A stretch of DNA of 64,000 nt from Zygnema cylindricum (taxonomy: Eukaryota > Streptophyta > Zygnematophyceae > Zygnematales > Zygnemataceae), in assembly GCA_037447655.1 (NCBI GenBank), contig JBBHKE010001300.1, positions 1 through 64,000 on the forward strand, written 5' to 3'. Below, one piece after another: positions 32,523-42,391 of this stretch. A program made the translations under genes and the position numbers. Below the pieces are notes generated by a model. The model was not told the origin of the DNA, did not search any database, and worked only from the letters and a program-made list of their open reading frames with translations. Position 1 is the first letter of the stretch, and each line of letters opens with the position of its first letter.

Positions 32523-32751
32523 TGTTGATTTCCGTGAAATCCGGGATTTGGTATGTCCCATACTAGGGAAAAGTGAGCCGGCCAGGGCTCGAACCTGAGA
32601 CCTCTGACTTGAGCTATCAGCGCACTAACCACTGTGCCACCAGCTCGATGTAGAGCCTGGCGGGTCCGTACCTATTTATTTTAGGCGGCTTCGAGTGTGA
32701 TGTATCACATTCTACCCCGTATTGAACCGGCATTCACGTGCCAATCCAACA
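32523..32751 (-). repeat. TRIM 3' LTR (complete, 229 bp)
   Basis: Perfect 5-base inverted ends TGTTG/CAACA. It includes the tRNA-like block 32575-32646. Confidence 0.85.
32575..32646 (-). other. tRNA-like cloverleaf in the TRIM LTR (copy 1)
   Basis: The 72-base minus-strand block folds as a tRNA. Acceptor GAGCTGG/CCGGCTC (7 pairs, one G-T). D arm GCAC/GTGC. Anticodon arm CTGAT/GTCAG with a 7-base loop AGCTCAA. Variable region of seven, and T arm TCAGG/TTCGAGC/CCTGG. A box TGGCACAGTGG (32629-32639) and B box GGTTCGAGCCC (32585-32595) match the Pol III consensus, and TTTT follows two bases after the end. The loop lacks the universal U33, so a translating tRNA is unlikely. It is probably a tRNA-derived promoter. 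Confidence 0.8.
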
Positions 32752-32762
32752 CCCCCCCTCAC
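32752..32762 (-). promoter_or_regulatory. TRIM polypurine tract
   Basis: Minus strand GTGAGGGGGGG immediately before the 3' LTR, the plus-strand primer site of an LTR element. Confidence 0.75.
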
Positions 32763-32795
32763 GGGAAGGCCGGTCACACCATCCGCAATCCCGCT

Positions 32796-32808
32796 GGCTC
32801 CGATACCA
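32796..32808 (-). promoter_or_regulatory. TRIM primer-binding site (initiator tRNA-Met 3' end)
   Basis: Minus strand TGGTATCGGAGCC begins at the base next to the 5' LTR. Element L uses the same TGGTATCGGAG word, so the host tRNA probably ends CTCCGATACCA. Confidence 0.8.
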
Positions 32809-33032
32809 TGTTGATTTCCGTGAAATCCGGGATTTGGTATGTCCCATACTAGGGAAAAGTGAGCCGGCCAGGGCTCGAACGTGAGACCTCTGACTTGAGC
32901 TGTCAGCGCACTAACCACTGTGCCACCAGCTCGATGTAGAGCCTGGCGGGTCCGTACCTATTTATTTTAGGCGGCTTCGAGTGTGATGTATCACATTCTA
33001 CCCCGTATTGAACCGGCATTCACGTGCCAATC
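32809..33032 (-). repeat. TRIM 5' LTR (lacks its terminal 5 bases)
   Basis: Matches 32523-32746 with about two differences. The expected terminal CAACA is replaced by copia F sequence starting TATAAAAGATC. Confidence 0.85.
32861..32932 (-). other. tRNA-like cloverleaf in the TRIM LTR (copy 2)
   Basis: Same fold as copy 1. The anticodon stem is fully paired here (CTGAC/GTCAG), whereas the B box has one change (the GG before TTCGAGCCC reads CG). Confidence 0.8.
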
Positions 33033-33600
33033 TATAAAAGATCAAACACCTTATGAGAGATGGACAGGCCGGAAACCAGACTTATCTCATTTAAAGGTTT
33101 TCGGCAGTCAAGTATTCAGTCTAGATACAGATCAGTCTAATCTGAAGATAGATCCTAAAGGAAAACCGGGATACTTATTAGGATATGATAAGGATGTTAA
33201 GGATATAGAGTTTATGATCTAAAAAGAGAAGATATAATCTTAGTAAAGCATCTAGTAGTTATGGATGAAGGAAAGTCTGTGGACCCCTTCAAATATACAA
33301 AGTCAGTAAAAATCAGATTTGGGTCAGAAAATTCTGATGACTTTGAGCTTCCTAACTATCCAAGTTTTAGAGACGATGACATTCTTGCAGGTACAAATCA
33401 GACTGAAAAGGACTCGGCTGTGGAAACTATAGTGACAACTCTACCCGAAGCGGAAGACGTGGTGGAAATTGATTCGGAATCAAGGGATCGGGGAGAAACC
33501 GAGTTTGTTTTCGAAAGAATCCACGAGAACCATCTATATCGGCCTCAGATTTTTAAGGGGTAAGGAGAAGTAGTAAAAGACTGCAAGAAAAATAGGTTAA
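33033..33600 (+). pseudogene. pol: Element F integrase C-terminus and linker
   Basis: Encodes TPYERWTGRKPDLSHLKVFGSQVFSLD, GKPGYLLGYDKDV and MDEGKSVDPFKYTKSVKIRF. One base is missing near 33201 (frameshift). In the linker a TAA replaces GAG and a TAG replaces CAG of C near 33552-33596. Confidence 0.85.
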
Positions 33601-33655
33601 TAACAAGGTAACAAAACTATCTCATCAAGATGAACCTCAAACTAATGGAGAGGCG

Positions 33656-35218
33656 ATGGCTTGTCCAGAAAGAAATCGGTGGAAGACAGCCATCAATGAA
33701 GAGATGGCCTCAATTATGGCAGCTGATACTTTGGAGCTGGTGGATTGTCCACCTAACCGAAAACCAATCGGTTGTAAGTGGGTTTTCAAATTAAAACTGA
33801 ACCCAGATAACACAATCGAGTGCTACAAGGCCCGACTAGTGGCAAAGGGATTTACACAAAAGGAGGGAATTGACTACGAGGAAACCTTTGCCCCGGTAGT
33901 CAGATTTCCCTCCGTCCGCATACTTCTCAGCCTGGCAGCAGCGGAAGACATGGAAGTGCAACAGATGGACATCAAAACAGCCTTTTTACATGGAGAATTG
34001 GAAGAGGAGATCTTCATGCGACAACCCGAAGGGTTTGTGGAAGAAGGAGAGGAGAGTAAGGTATGCCGGCTGATTAAATCTCTTTATAGTTTGAAACAGG
34101 CGCCTCGACACTGGAATAAGAAGCTTGATGAGTTTCTCACCGGTCTGGGATATATCCGGATCAGCTCAGATCACTCAATCTATGTTTTCGAAGATGAGGA
34201 AGGTTTTATATTTATTGCAATTTATGTTGATGATTTGCTTGTTTTAAGTAAATCAATGGAAAAAATTAATAAACTGAAAACCGATCTTAAGGGGGGATTT
34301 GAAATGAAGGATATGGGGGAAGCAAAATATATTTTGGGAATTCAAGTAGAGAGAGACCGAAAAAGAAAAATTCTAAGATTGACTCAAAAAGAAGCAATAG
34401 GGAACATGCTTGAAAAATTTCAAATGGATAAAGCTAATAGTTTTACAACTCCAATGGAATTGAAGAAGGGAAGTGAGGGGAGTGAGGAAGAAGGAGTCAT
34501 AGTCTTAGACGTGGAATTATCTCCTGAAGAACAGAAGTTCATGCAGACTATTCCTTACAGGCAAGTAGTGGGAAGTCTAATCTATTTTATGAATTGTACC
34601 CGGCTGGATTTAGCTGCAGCTGTAGGAGTGCTGAGTAGAAGTCTAAATGCTCCCACTAAGAAGGATTGGGAGGCAGCTAAGAGAGTTCTTAGATACTTGA
34701 TAGGAACTAGGGATCTATGGTTGCATTTGGGTGGGGAGAATACTGACATCACTACTTGGAGTGATGCTAGTTATGGTGATGCTCCGATGAGGAGATGCAC
34801 TTCTGGATATGTATTATATGTGGGTGATGGGGCTTGCTGTTGGAGTAGCAAACAGCAAAAGGTTATTGCTCAGTCCACCATGGAGGCTGAGTATATGGCC
34901 TCTTGCTCTGCTGTAAAGGAATTGATGTGGGTCAAGTCTTTACTTGGTGAACTTGGTCATCTTAAGAGTGGTGTGCAGAAAATATTTTGTGATAACCAAG
35001 CAGCAATCGCTATTTCTGCCAATCCTGCACATCATTTTAAAGCTAAACACATGGACATTAGACTCAACTTTTTTAGAGAGAAAGTAGATAATAAAATAAT
35101 CAGTTTAGAGTACCGACCATTTAGTGAGATAGTAGCAGATATGATGACCAAACCTATGCCTTCCCCTAAGCTAATTTTCTGCAGGGAGAAGTGTGGTCTG
35201 AAATTAAAGATTGACTAG
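33656..35218 (+). CDS. pol: Element F reverse transcriptase-RNase H (520 codons, open)
   Basis: An uninterrupted copia RT/RNase H segment. RT N-terminus RWKTAINEEMASIMAADTLELVDCP, GCKWVFKLKLNPDNTIECYKARLVAKGFTQKEGIDYEETFAPVV split over two blocks, QMDIKTAFLHGELEEEIFMRQPEGF, SLKQAPRHWNKKLDEF, and catalytic IYVDDLLVLSKS near residue 205. RNase H has TTWSDASYGDAP near 385, EAEYMAS, CDNQAAIAIS and KAKHMDIRLNFFREKV. It ends ten bases before the purine tract. The ATG at 33656 is internal to the polyprotein and is not a true start. The enzyme copies element RNA into cDNA in virus-like particles, but without gag, protease and integrase this copy cannot move alone. Confidence 0.9.
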   Translation: MACPERNRWKTAINEEMASIMAADTLELVDCPPNRKPIGCKWVFKLKLNPDNTIECYKARLVAKGFTQKEGIDYEETFAPVVRFPSVRILLSLAAAEDMEVQQMDIKTAFLHGELEEEIFMRQPEGFVEEGEESKVCRLIKSLYSLKQAPRHWNKKLDEFLTGLGYIRISSDHSIYVFEDEEGFIFIAIYVDDLLVLSKSMEKINKLKTDLKGGFEMKDMGEAKYILGIQVERDRKRKILRLTQKEAIGNMLEKFQMDKANSFTTPMELKKGSEGSEEEGVIVLDVELSPEEQKFMQTIPYRQVVGSLIYFMNCTRLDLAAAVGVLSRSLNAPTKKDWEAAKRVLRYLIGTRDLWLHLGGENTDITTWSDASYGDAPMRRCTSGYVLYVGDGACCWSSKQQKVIAQSTMEAEYMASCSAVKELMWVKSLLGELGHLKSGVQKIFCDNQAAIAISANPAHHFKAKHMDIRLNFFREKVDNKIISLEYRPFSEIVADMMTKPMPSPKLIFCREKCGLKLKID

Positions 35219-35231
35219 AAAATAAGGGGAG

Positions 35232-36278
35232 TGTAGAAATTAATGGTTTTAAGTATTTTCTAGGTCTGAATAGAAATAAAGAAGCCGAGGCAGTCTACCT
35301 CTAACTTCTCTCTCCAACTCTCAAACTTGTCGCAGTCACTGAGAAATTGGAGAGGAAGCTAGAGCCATGGCTACCTAGGCTATCCTCAGGTTTACGGGAA
35401 ATTTATATTAGTATAGGGATTAATTACTAAAAGGTATGTGCCGGCGACAGGATTTGATCCTGGTACCTGCCGGCCGTCAGATAGTAGATAGCCGGTAGCC
35501 TTAGCCGTTAAGTCTAGAAGTAGTGTTACGAAGTATATAGTACGATAATGATTTAAACATGTACACGTAGGATAAGTCATTTAACTATAACTGTTAACGG
35601 GATACATAGATATGGTAGTGTAAAAGTACGAATTGCGGTACGGATAAGAAATCAATACCGCGCATTGATTTCGTAAGCGAAACAAATACCTCGTATGTAT
35701 TTATTATGGCTACGATCAAATGCGAGTTTAATCGGACGGCCGGAATTAGCGCCGAGATCGAGGATGGAGAATTCGGCGGTTTGTGGGCATCGCCACATCG
35801 GATGACACGTGGCGATGTAACATTGGAGCGCGGCATCTCCGAGAATTAAAGGAGCGAATCCGGATATTCCACGTGTGGACATTTAGGCCATGTCTCACAA
35901 TGTTCGTACATAAAGTACACCGGCAGATGTACTTTTGCGTACGGAACAGTAATCTGATTGGTTCCGTACATCATTAGATAGAGTCTCTGAGAGAGATAGG
36001 ACTTAGAAAAATTAGAAGATAGGACCCTCTCTCCCAGAGAGCTTCTGTACTAAAGGTCAACTTTGACCCTCCATAACTTACTGCTCAGGGGAGCAAATTC
36101 AGAGATTATTTTTGCTATCGACTCAGGGGAGTCTTGCCTTCACAGGGGTGAAGGTGGTCAGAGTTTGTGTCTGCCAAGGTGGCAGTTATTTTTGCTTAAA
36201 CACAAAGGGGTCAGGATTATCCTAGAGGCTTCTTAGAAGCTGTCCACTCTGAGGACTTATGGAGGTCTCAGAGTTTCA
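35232..36278 (+). repeat. 3' LTR of F
   Basis: 1047 bases, TGTAGAAATT to TTTCA, preceded by purine tract AAAATAAGGGGAG. Near-match to C's LTR. It has an antisense B box (complement GGATTTGATCC at 35460-35470) and a GTAC/CCAAT/TATA block at 35900-36010. Confidence 0.9.
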
Positions 36279-36283
36279 CTACC

Positions 36284-36472
36284 TTCTATTTTTCTAAGTC
36301 CTAAACCCCTCTCTAAACCCTCTACTACTAAAGTACGGAACCAATCACAAGACTATACCGTACATGAAAGTGTAGGTGTCGGAGTACTTATTGTACAGCT
36401 TTTGTACGGCATGGCCATAATAGTGACATCTTTCACATCCGGACTTGTTTTCATGCGCTCCAAAGATTATGT
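36284..36472 (-). repeat. 5' LTR of E, middle part
   Basis: Continues from 32522 after one TSD copy (CTACC), including the GTAC palindrome block. Interrupted by solo LTR G. Confidence 0.8.
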
Positions 36473-37482
36473 TGTTGAAATAACTTATTTTTTTGGATTT
36501 TCCAGGTCTAAACAGATTAGCTGAAAAGATAAAGATAGTGTAGGCAACCTGCCTCCATCACTTCTCTCTTGCCCCCATACTTGTTCTAGTCAATGTAGGA
36601 GAAAGAGAGTGATAAAGCCATGGTTGCCTCAACCCAGTAGACAAGACTAAAGAGTTACTTAAGTCATTCTCAACAAACGTTGAGTCCGGTAGGATTCGAA
36701 CCTCCGACCTGCAAAGCACGGCGTAGCTGTTAGCTCTAACTAGTCTGTCTAGGAGTCCGTTAAGGTATATAGGGTTTGATATGTATTTAAAGTTTTGTAC
36801 GGGCGTGAAACTGATTAACTAAAATATGAACAAAGGAACATATAAATATTTAAAGTTTAGTGCGGACGACATTTCGCACGAAACAAATAAATTAGACATT
36901 TGTTTCGACGGCTATGATTAAATGTCAGATTTTCATCCTACGGCATATATCGCTGCCGAGATACCGGAGTGGTCACTTTGGCGTTTTTATGACGTGGCAT
37001 AACCTGGCGCCACGTGGAAATATCATATTTGGTCGCGGGAATTCCAAGGAACTTACAGAAGAGTAAAATGAGGCACGCGTCCACATAATAGCCTTGTCAT
37101 ACATAGGCCGTACAAAAGGTACACCGGCATTAGTACTTTTTGGTACCGAACAATAATCTGATTAATCTGTACTTTAGTAGATAATAATTATTAGAGGGAA
37201 TCACGACTTAGTAAATTTTGGTAAGTAGTCACCTTTCTTTTTGAGAGCTTGTACAAATTGGCATTTTTACTGCCTCATAACTTATCGCTTGGTTGAGCGT
37301 TTTTAGAGATTCGTTATCCTACAGACTAAGGGGAGTCTAGGCTACACAAGGGTGCAATCAGATTGTCAGCTTGTTTGCTTGGGCAGCAGTGGTTGTCATT
37401 GAAAGTGGGTTAGTTAACAATTATTTAGAGGCTTCCAAAATTATGTAGTCCAATGGAGGACAAAAAATTGCATCTGTAAACC
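36473..37482 (+). repeat. Solo LTR G (A-type)
   Basis: TGTTGAAATAAC to AATTGCA, 1010 bases, similar to A's LTR. The flanks TATGT (36468-36472) and TCTGT (37483-37487) are a 4/5 TSD. No internal sequence remains. Confidence 0.85.
36673..36745 (-). other. Best-preserved antisense tRNA-like relic (in solo LTR G)
   Basis: The minus strand shows an exact B box GGTTCGAATCC (36691-36701), a T arm with four of five pairs and the acceptor-like end CGGACTCA. An anticodon-arm-like GTGCTTTGCAGGTCGG precedes it. The acceptor 5' strand and A box are degenerate. It is oriented opposite to the LTR, as in all related LTRs here. Confidence 0.6.
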
Positions 37483-37487
37483 TGTAA

Positions 37488-38030
37488 GATGTTGCCGCGC
37501 GTCATCTAGAGTGGCACTGACCGAAAAACGCCAAAATCCCCACTCAGCGATATCGACTCCCATCATGGCCGTGCGATCAAGACTATATTTAAATTCTAGC
37601 TGTCGAAACAAATATGCCGCACATTTAATTCGTGCAGTATCCTAATTCAAACTCAATCTAGTAGTATCTATGTGTTGAGAATCTTATTAATTACGTTAAA
37701 TGAATTAATCTACGTGTTCACTTTTAAAAACCTATCGAACCCTATATATTTTAGCAGAGGTCCTAGACTATAGGACAAAGCTAATGGCAATCGAGGATTT
37801 GACAGACGGTAGGTACTACGATCAAATTGGGCCGTCAATCCCTTTTTTGGTAAATCTACCAAAACTACTCCATGTCTCTCTAGAGGGCCTAGGTAGCCAT
37901 GGCTCTAGCTCCCTATCCAACCTTCAGTGAATACAACAAGTGTGGGTGCTAGGAGAAGGGAGTTAGATGCAGACTGCCTTTGCTCCTTTTCTATCCGAAT
38001 ACAGACCTAGAAAATAAACCAATTTCAACA
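37488..38030 (-). repeat. 5' LTR of E, outer part
   Basis: Ends AATTTCAACA at 38030. The three E LTR pieces sum to about 1136 bases. The next base enters element H in the opposite sense. Confidence 0.85.
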
Positions 38031-39474
38031 AAGAGTTGGAGGTGAAATCCAGGCAAAAGACTCTATGGAAGCAAAAGTGTGCCTTTGACGGAGTGAAAAA
38101 AGGTCTCGAAGAAGGTTGGATTATTGACTTTTGTCGCTTTTTGAATATGTGCGAGAGACAGATACTACTAAAATGTGAAAGATCCTTACTGTAGAGATAG
38201 AATATGGGGATCGGAGAGTAGTAACCAATAGTATAGTGGGTTTGTGGATCTGAAAGTCCTAGTTGAAGCTAAGACATCCTTTTTTCTAATCCTTTCATTC
38301 CACAATTGAAAAAAAAATATTATCCCTACGTCGATTTTAGATGAAAAGGGTTTGGAGACTAACACCAAGATAGGAGTCTTTGTTGCAAGATATGAGAATG
38401 AAGTATGCTTCACAGCTGAAAAGTGTAGCCAAAGAGTGTTTTGGCTGAATTTGAGTAATGAAAAGACGGGAGTTTACTATGCCAATGTAGATGACTTGAT
38501 GATTTGGCATAAACGATTAGGGCATATGTATCTAGATAGACTAAGACAAATGAAGAAAAAACAATGGTTGAGGGAATACAATTTGGGGATAATGAGACCT
38601 TGGGTGGCTGTAGTTTATGTGCTCAAGGTAAGGCCAACAGATTACCTTTACCAAAAACCGCAACCTCTAAGGGAGAAAAAGTTCTACATCTAGTTTATCC
38701 TGACATATGGGGACCGGCCAAAGTGCCATCAGTTGCTTACTATTACTCGTGACTGGTTTATATATTCGAAAGTATATTTCTTGAAAAATAAATTTGAATC
38801 ACCGACTTATTTTAAAGAGTATAAACCATGGAGTGAGAAGCTCCATGAGACACCTATAAAGAGAGTGACGAATGATAATGGAGGGGAATAAAATTCTTAT
38901 CAGTTTGAGATTTTTTTTTAAAGAGGAAGGGGTTCAACACCAAAAGACTTTCCCAAATAATCCAGAACAAAACGGTGTAGAGGAGATATTAAACCAAACA
39001 TTAAGTGATAGTGCACGTAGCATGCTATCAGATAAAAAGATAAAAAAAATGCTTCTCGGCAGAAGCTATGAACTATGCTAATTATCTTAATAGTAGATTC
39101 CTCACGTCGGCGGTGAAAGGTGAAATACCCTAAGAAGGATGGACGGGGAGAAAAACGGAAATCTCACACTTAAAGGTGTTCGGAAGTCAAGTTTTTAGTC
39201 TAAGTGCAAAAAAATGTGATTCGAAGTTAGATGCAAGAGGAAAGCCAAGGTACCAACTTGGATGTGATGAAAATGTAAAGGGATATAGAGTTTATAATAT
39301 TGGGAAAGAAGATATCATCTTAGTAAAACACTTGGTAGTTATCGATAAAAGAAAGTCAGTAGATCCCTTTAAATATTCTAAATTAGTCAGAATTAGAATT
39401 GAATCCCGAAGTGAGAAAGATTCAGATTCTTTTAGCACAACTGTGCTTCATCCGGACATTGCAGACGAAGGGAA
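38031..39474 (+). pseudogene. pol: Element H protease-integrase remnant
   Basis: Fragments in changing frames: QKCAFDGVKKGLEEGWIIDF (protease site with DSGA lost), ENEVCFTAEKCSQRVFWLNLSNEK, DLMIWHKRLGHMYLDRLRQMKK, CAQGKANRLPLPK, YPDIWGPAKVPS, then EGVQHQKTFPNNPEQNGVEEILNQTLSDSARSML and the C-terminal VFSLSAKK, RGKPRYQLGCDENVKGYRVY. Multiple frameshifts. Confidence 0.8.
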
Positions 39475-39479
39475 TAATA

Positions 39480-40538
39480 TGTTGTTCATAGCCATTTTCA
39501 GCCATGAATGTACCCTCGGAAGCACCACATACTACCCCAAAACAACCTACTTTGATTCCACTCATAATTCTACAAAATAACCAAAAAAATCTTCAACTAC
39601 TCAATCAAGTAGTTCCTAGGCCACTAAGTATTCCCACCAATTTCCATATGACAATACCAAACAGAATTATCAAAACACCCAGTCAAAGTTGCAAAAAAAC
39701 TGCCTGCTATAACTTTGATAAATCTCACCAACTTCACAATGAAGCCCCAAGCAAATCAGACATAGAATAGGTCTGAAAATTTTCCTTAATATTTCCAATA
39801 CAAGGAGGAACACACATGCAGAATTTAAGATAATTCTGCCAATACAAGTGAGAGCAATTCTCAGATGAAATTCCCAAAAATGAGCAAAAACAGTTTCTGT
39901 CCAAAAAGTTCCTAAGTCTAGAAATGACTAAGTCCTACAAATATACACTACGGCTTACTACTAACTGTACGGAGGCATACCAGCCGTAAGTAATCAATCA
40001 ACTACCTCTATTAATGTGAGTGTAACTAAGATCTACATTAATAATTAATACACAGGACAAACATTGTTAAATATTTAAAAATCTTACGAATTACGTCAAA
40101 CGAATCGGGACCGTCCAAAATAAATATCATGTGATGGACGCGATTTCACGTCCCTCACCAAACTGAAGGCGCCGCCGTCCATAGCTTAGGTGGCGTCTAA
40201 TTCATCACATGTTCACCGTCGCATTATGTTTCGTACGGCCGACGTAAAATTTAAATCATTTCGAATATTAATCATTTGATCGCTTCGCGATCCACCGTCC
40301 ATTTCTCCAACACATTCCACACTTTCGTCTATGTTTCTTCGCGTCAATTATTTCCAATTCCGTACGTTCCAATACTCTTAGTACTTAGTATGCAAGCAGT
40401 TATGAGTGCGATGTGACCAGCGCGCATGGCAGCACAATATCTTTTCCATACATGCTGCTATGGCTGCGGTGTGACCAACGCAGCATGGCAGCATAGCAAT
40501 GTGATATAGAGAGGACTAAAGGTTTCCAAAAACCAACA
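39480..40538. repeat. Probable solo LTR of J/K type in H
   Basis: Starts TGTTGTTC like J and the K LTR and ends AAACCAACA. Internal blocks (CGCTTCGCGATCC near 40278, GCATTATGTTTCGTACGGCCG near 40213) match J, and the end GACTAAAGGTTTCCAAAAAC matches the K LTR end. The flanks TAATA and AAATC do not form a clear TSD, so boundaries are less certain. Confidence 0.65.
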
Positions 40539-40543
40539 AAATC

Positions 40544-42390
40544 TCGCGGAGAATGACTCTTTTCTGGAGCCACAGTTTTCGGTTCAAACCGAGGAAGAGG
40601 ACAAGGAAAGGCCGAAAATGGCCGATGAATGATCTAAGATGGATTCAACGGATAGGGGAGAAGATGAAGTCATTCAGAGGAATTCGAGATTACCCTTTTT
40701 TTCCAGCATTAAATTTTTAAAGAGGAAGGAAAAGCAGAAAGAGAATTCAAGAAATATAAGTGAATAATAAGGTAACTAAGCTGTCAAATTTGAGTGAACC
40801 CCACACTTATTTGGAAGCAATTAACAGTCCCAAAAAGAGTCGATGGGTGACAACCATTAATGACGATATTGCTTCCATTATAAAAGCAAACATATGGTAG
40901 TTGTGTCCGTCGAACAGAATACCAATCTGATGCAAGAGGGTATTTACGTTGAAACTCAATCATGATAACACTATCGAGCGGTACAAGGCTATATAATGGC
41001 CAAAGGATTCACACAGAAAGAAAGGATCGATTATGAGGAGACATTTGCTCTGGTTGCTAGATTTCCCTCTGTCCGAACTCTATTTAGTTTGGCGACAACG
41101 GAAGACATGAAAGTGCGTCAGATGGACATCAAAACAACTTTTTTACAGGGAGAAATGGAAGAAGATATCTTCATGCGAAAGCCGGATGAGTTTGTGGAGA
41201 AAGGGGAAGATAGCAAGGTGTGCATTTTGATAAAGTCACTTTATGAACTAAAGCAGGCTTCGCGCCAATAAAATTACAAGTTGGACGAGTTTTTGACAAA
41301 TTTGGGTTATGACCAAATAAACCAAGTTTATTTCATCTATCTCTTTAAGGATGAAAATGGTATAATTTTCATTGCAATCTATGTTGATGATTTGCTTGTT
41401 TTAAGTAAATCAATGGAGTTAATTAATGGACTTAAAAGGGATCTAAAGAGTAGATTTGAAATGAAAGATTTGGGGGAAGCAAAACATATCTTGCGAATTT
41501 AAATGGAGAGGGATAGAGAGAAAAAAATAATTAGACTACCTCAAAAGGAGGCAATCAAAAGCATGCTTGAAATTTTTTAATTAGATAAAGAAAATAGTTA
41601 TATAACTCCCATGGATTTAAAGAAAGGAAACGAGGGGAGTTCAAAAAGAGGAGGTGTGGTCTTCGATGATGAGTTAGGATCGAAGGAAAGAGAGTTTATG
41701 CAAAATATTGCCTATTAACAAGTTGTCAGCAGTACATGTCTTGATATAACGACAACTGTATGAATATTTTGTAGGAGTTTGAATGATTCTAAGGAAAAAA
41801 TATTGGGAAACAACCAAGAGGATCATGCGGTACTTGATAGGAACAATAGATATGTGGTTGCATTTGGGGGGGGGTAATACTGACATCACCACTTGGAGTG
41901 ATGCCAGTTATGGGGATGTTCCAATGAGGAGGTGTACATATGGGTACGTGTTGTATGTTGTGAATGGGGCTTGCCGTTGGAGAAGCAAGCAACAAAAGGT
42001 ATTTGCTCAGTCCACAATAGAGGTTGAGTACATGGCCTCTTAGAGGTTGAGTACATGGCCTCTTGCTCTGCTTTAATAAAACAAATGTGAGTGAAATCCT
42101 TGCTCCAAGAGCTTAGATTTATGAAATGTGGTGTTCAGAATGTATTTTGTAATAATTAGGCTGCAATTGCCATCGCAGCCAATCCAACACATCATTTCAA
42201 AGCAAAACATATCGACGTGAGATTGAGCTTTGTAAAAAAAAAAGTTGAGGATAAAATTATTAAATTGGAATATAGAAAAAATGGAGAAATTGTAGCAGAT
42301 ATGATGACAAAACCTGTCCCATCTCCAAAACTGATGTTTTGCTGAAGGAAATGTGGATTAAAAAAAAAGACAAACAAGAAAATAATGAGA
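40544..42390 (+). pseudogene. pol: Element H RT and RNase H remnant
   Basis: Open pieces 40996-41271 and 41281-41502 encode FTQKERIDYEETFALVARFPSV, QMDIKTTFLQGEMEEDIFM, IKSLYELKQASRQ and IAIYVDDLLVLSKSMELI. 41783-42043 has ITTWSDASYGDVPMRRC. A short tandem duplication (GAGGTTGAGTACATGGCCTCTT, 42023-42063) lies in RNase H. Ends KAKHIDVRLSFV and MMTKPVPSP. Confidence 0.8.
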
Positions 42391-42391
42391 G

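Larger units (their letters stand above)
32523..33032 (-). mobile_element. TRIM-like miniature LTR retrotransposon carrying tRNA-like genes in its LTRs
   Basis: Two direct repeats (32523-32751 and 32809-33032) differ by only about two bases over 224 and surround 57 bases. The complete copy has TGTTG...CAACA ends. Read on the minus strand, the internal part starts right at the LTR edge with TGGTATCGGAGCC, a complement of the 3' end of initiator tRNA-Met (one change from the plant sequence). It ends with GTGAGGGGGGG, a polypurine tract. This is the minimal TRIM layout with no coding capacity. The outer repeat lacks its last five bases (CAACA) at the junction with F. Confidence 0.85.
33033..36278 (+). 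mobile_element. Element F: 5'-truncated copia joined to the TRIM
   Basis: F starts abruptly inside integrase at the equivalent of 12815 in C and continues through RT, RNase H, purine tract and a complete 3' LTR ending TTTCA at 36278. CTACC (36279-36283) follows, and the same CTACC precedes the TRIM at 32518-32522. The TRIM and F are therefore one insertion by TSD logic. Among copia copies here, F has the best-preserved coding sequence. Confidence 0.85.

Noticed and set aside
32575-32646. A working cellular tRNA gene
   Set aside because: The block lies inside a repeated LTR, occurs twice with changes, and its anticodon loop lacks the conserved T at position 33. A retroelement-borne tRNA-like promoter fits better.
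32523-33032. Tandem SINEs instead of a TRIM
   Set aside because: The tRNA-like part alone could suggest a SINE, but TG/CA ends, a primer site at the exact LTR edge and a purine tract at the other edge define an LTR element. There is no A-rich tail.
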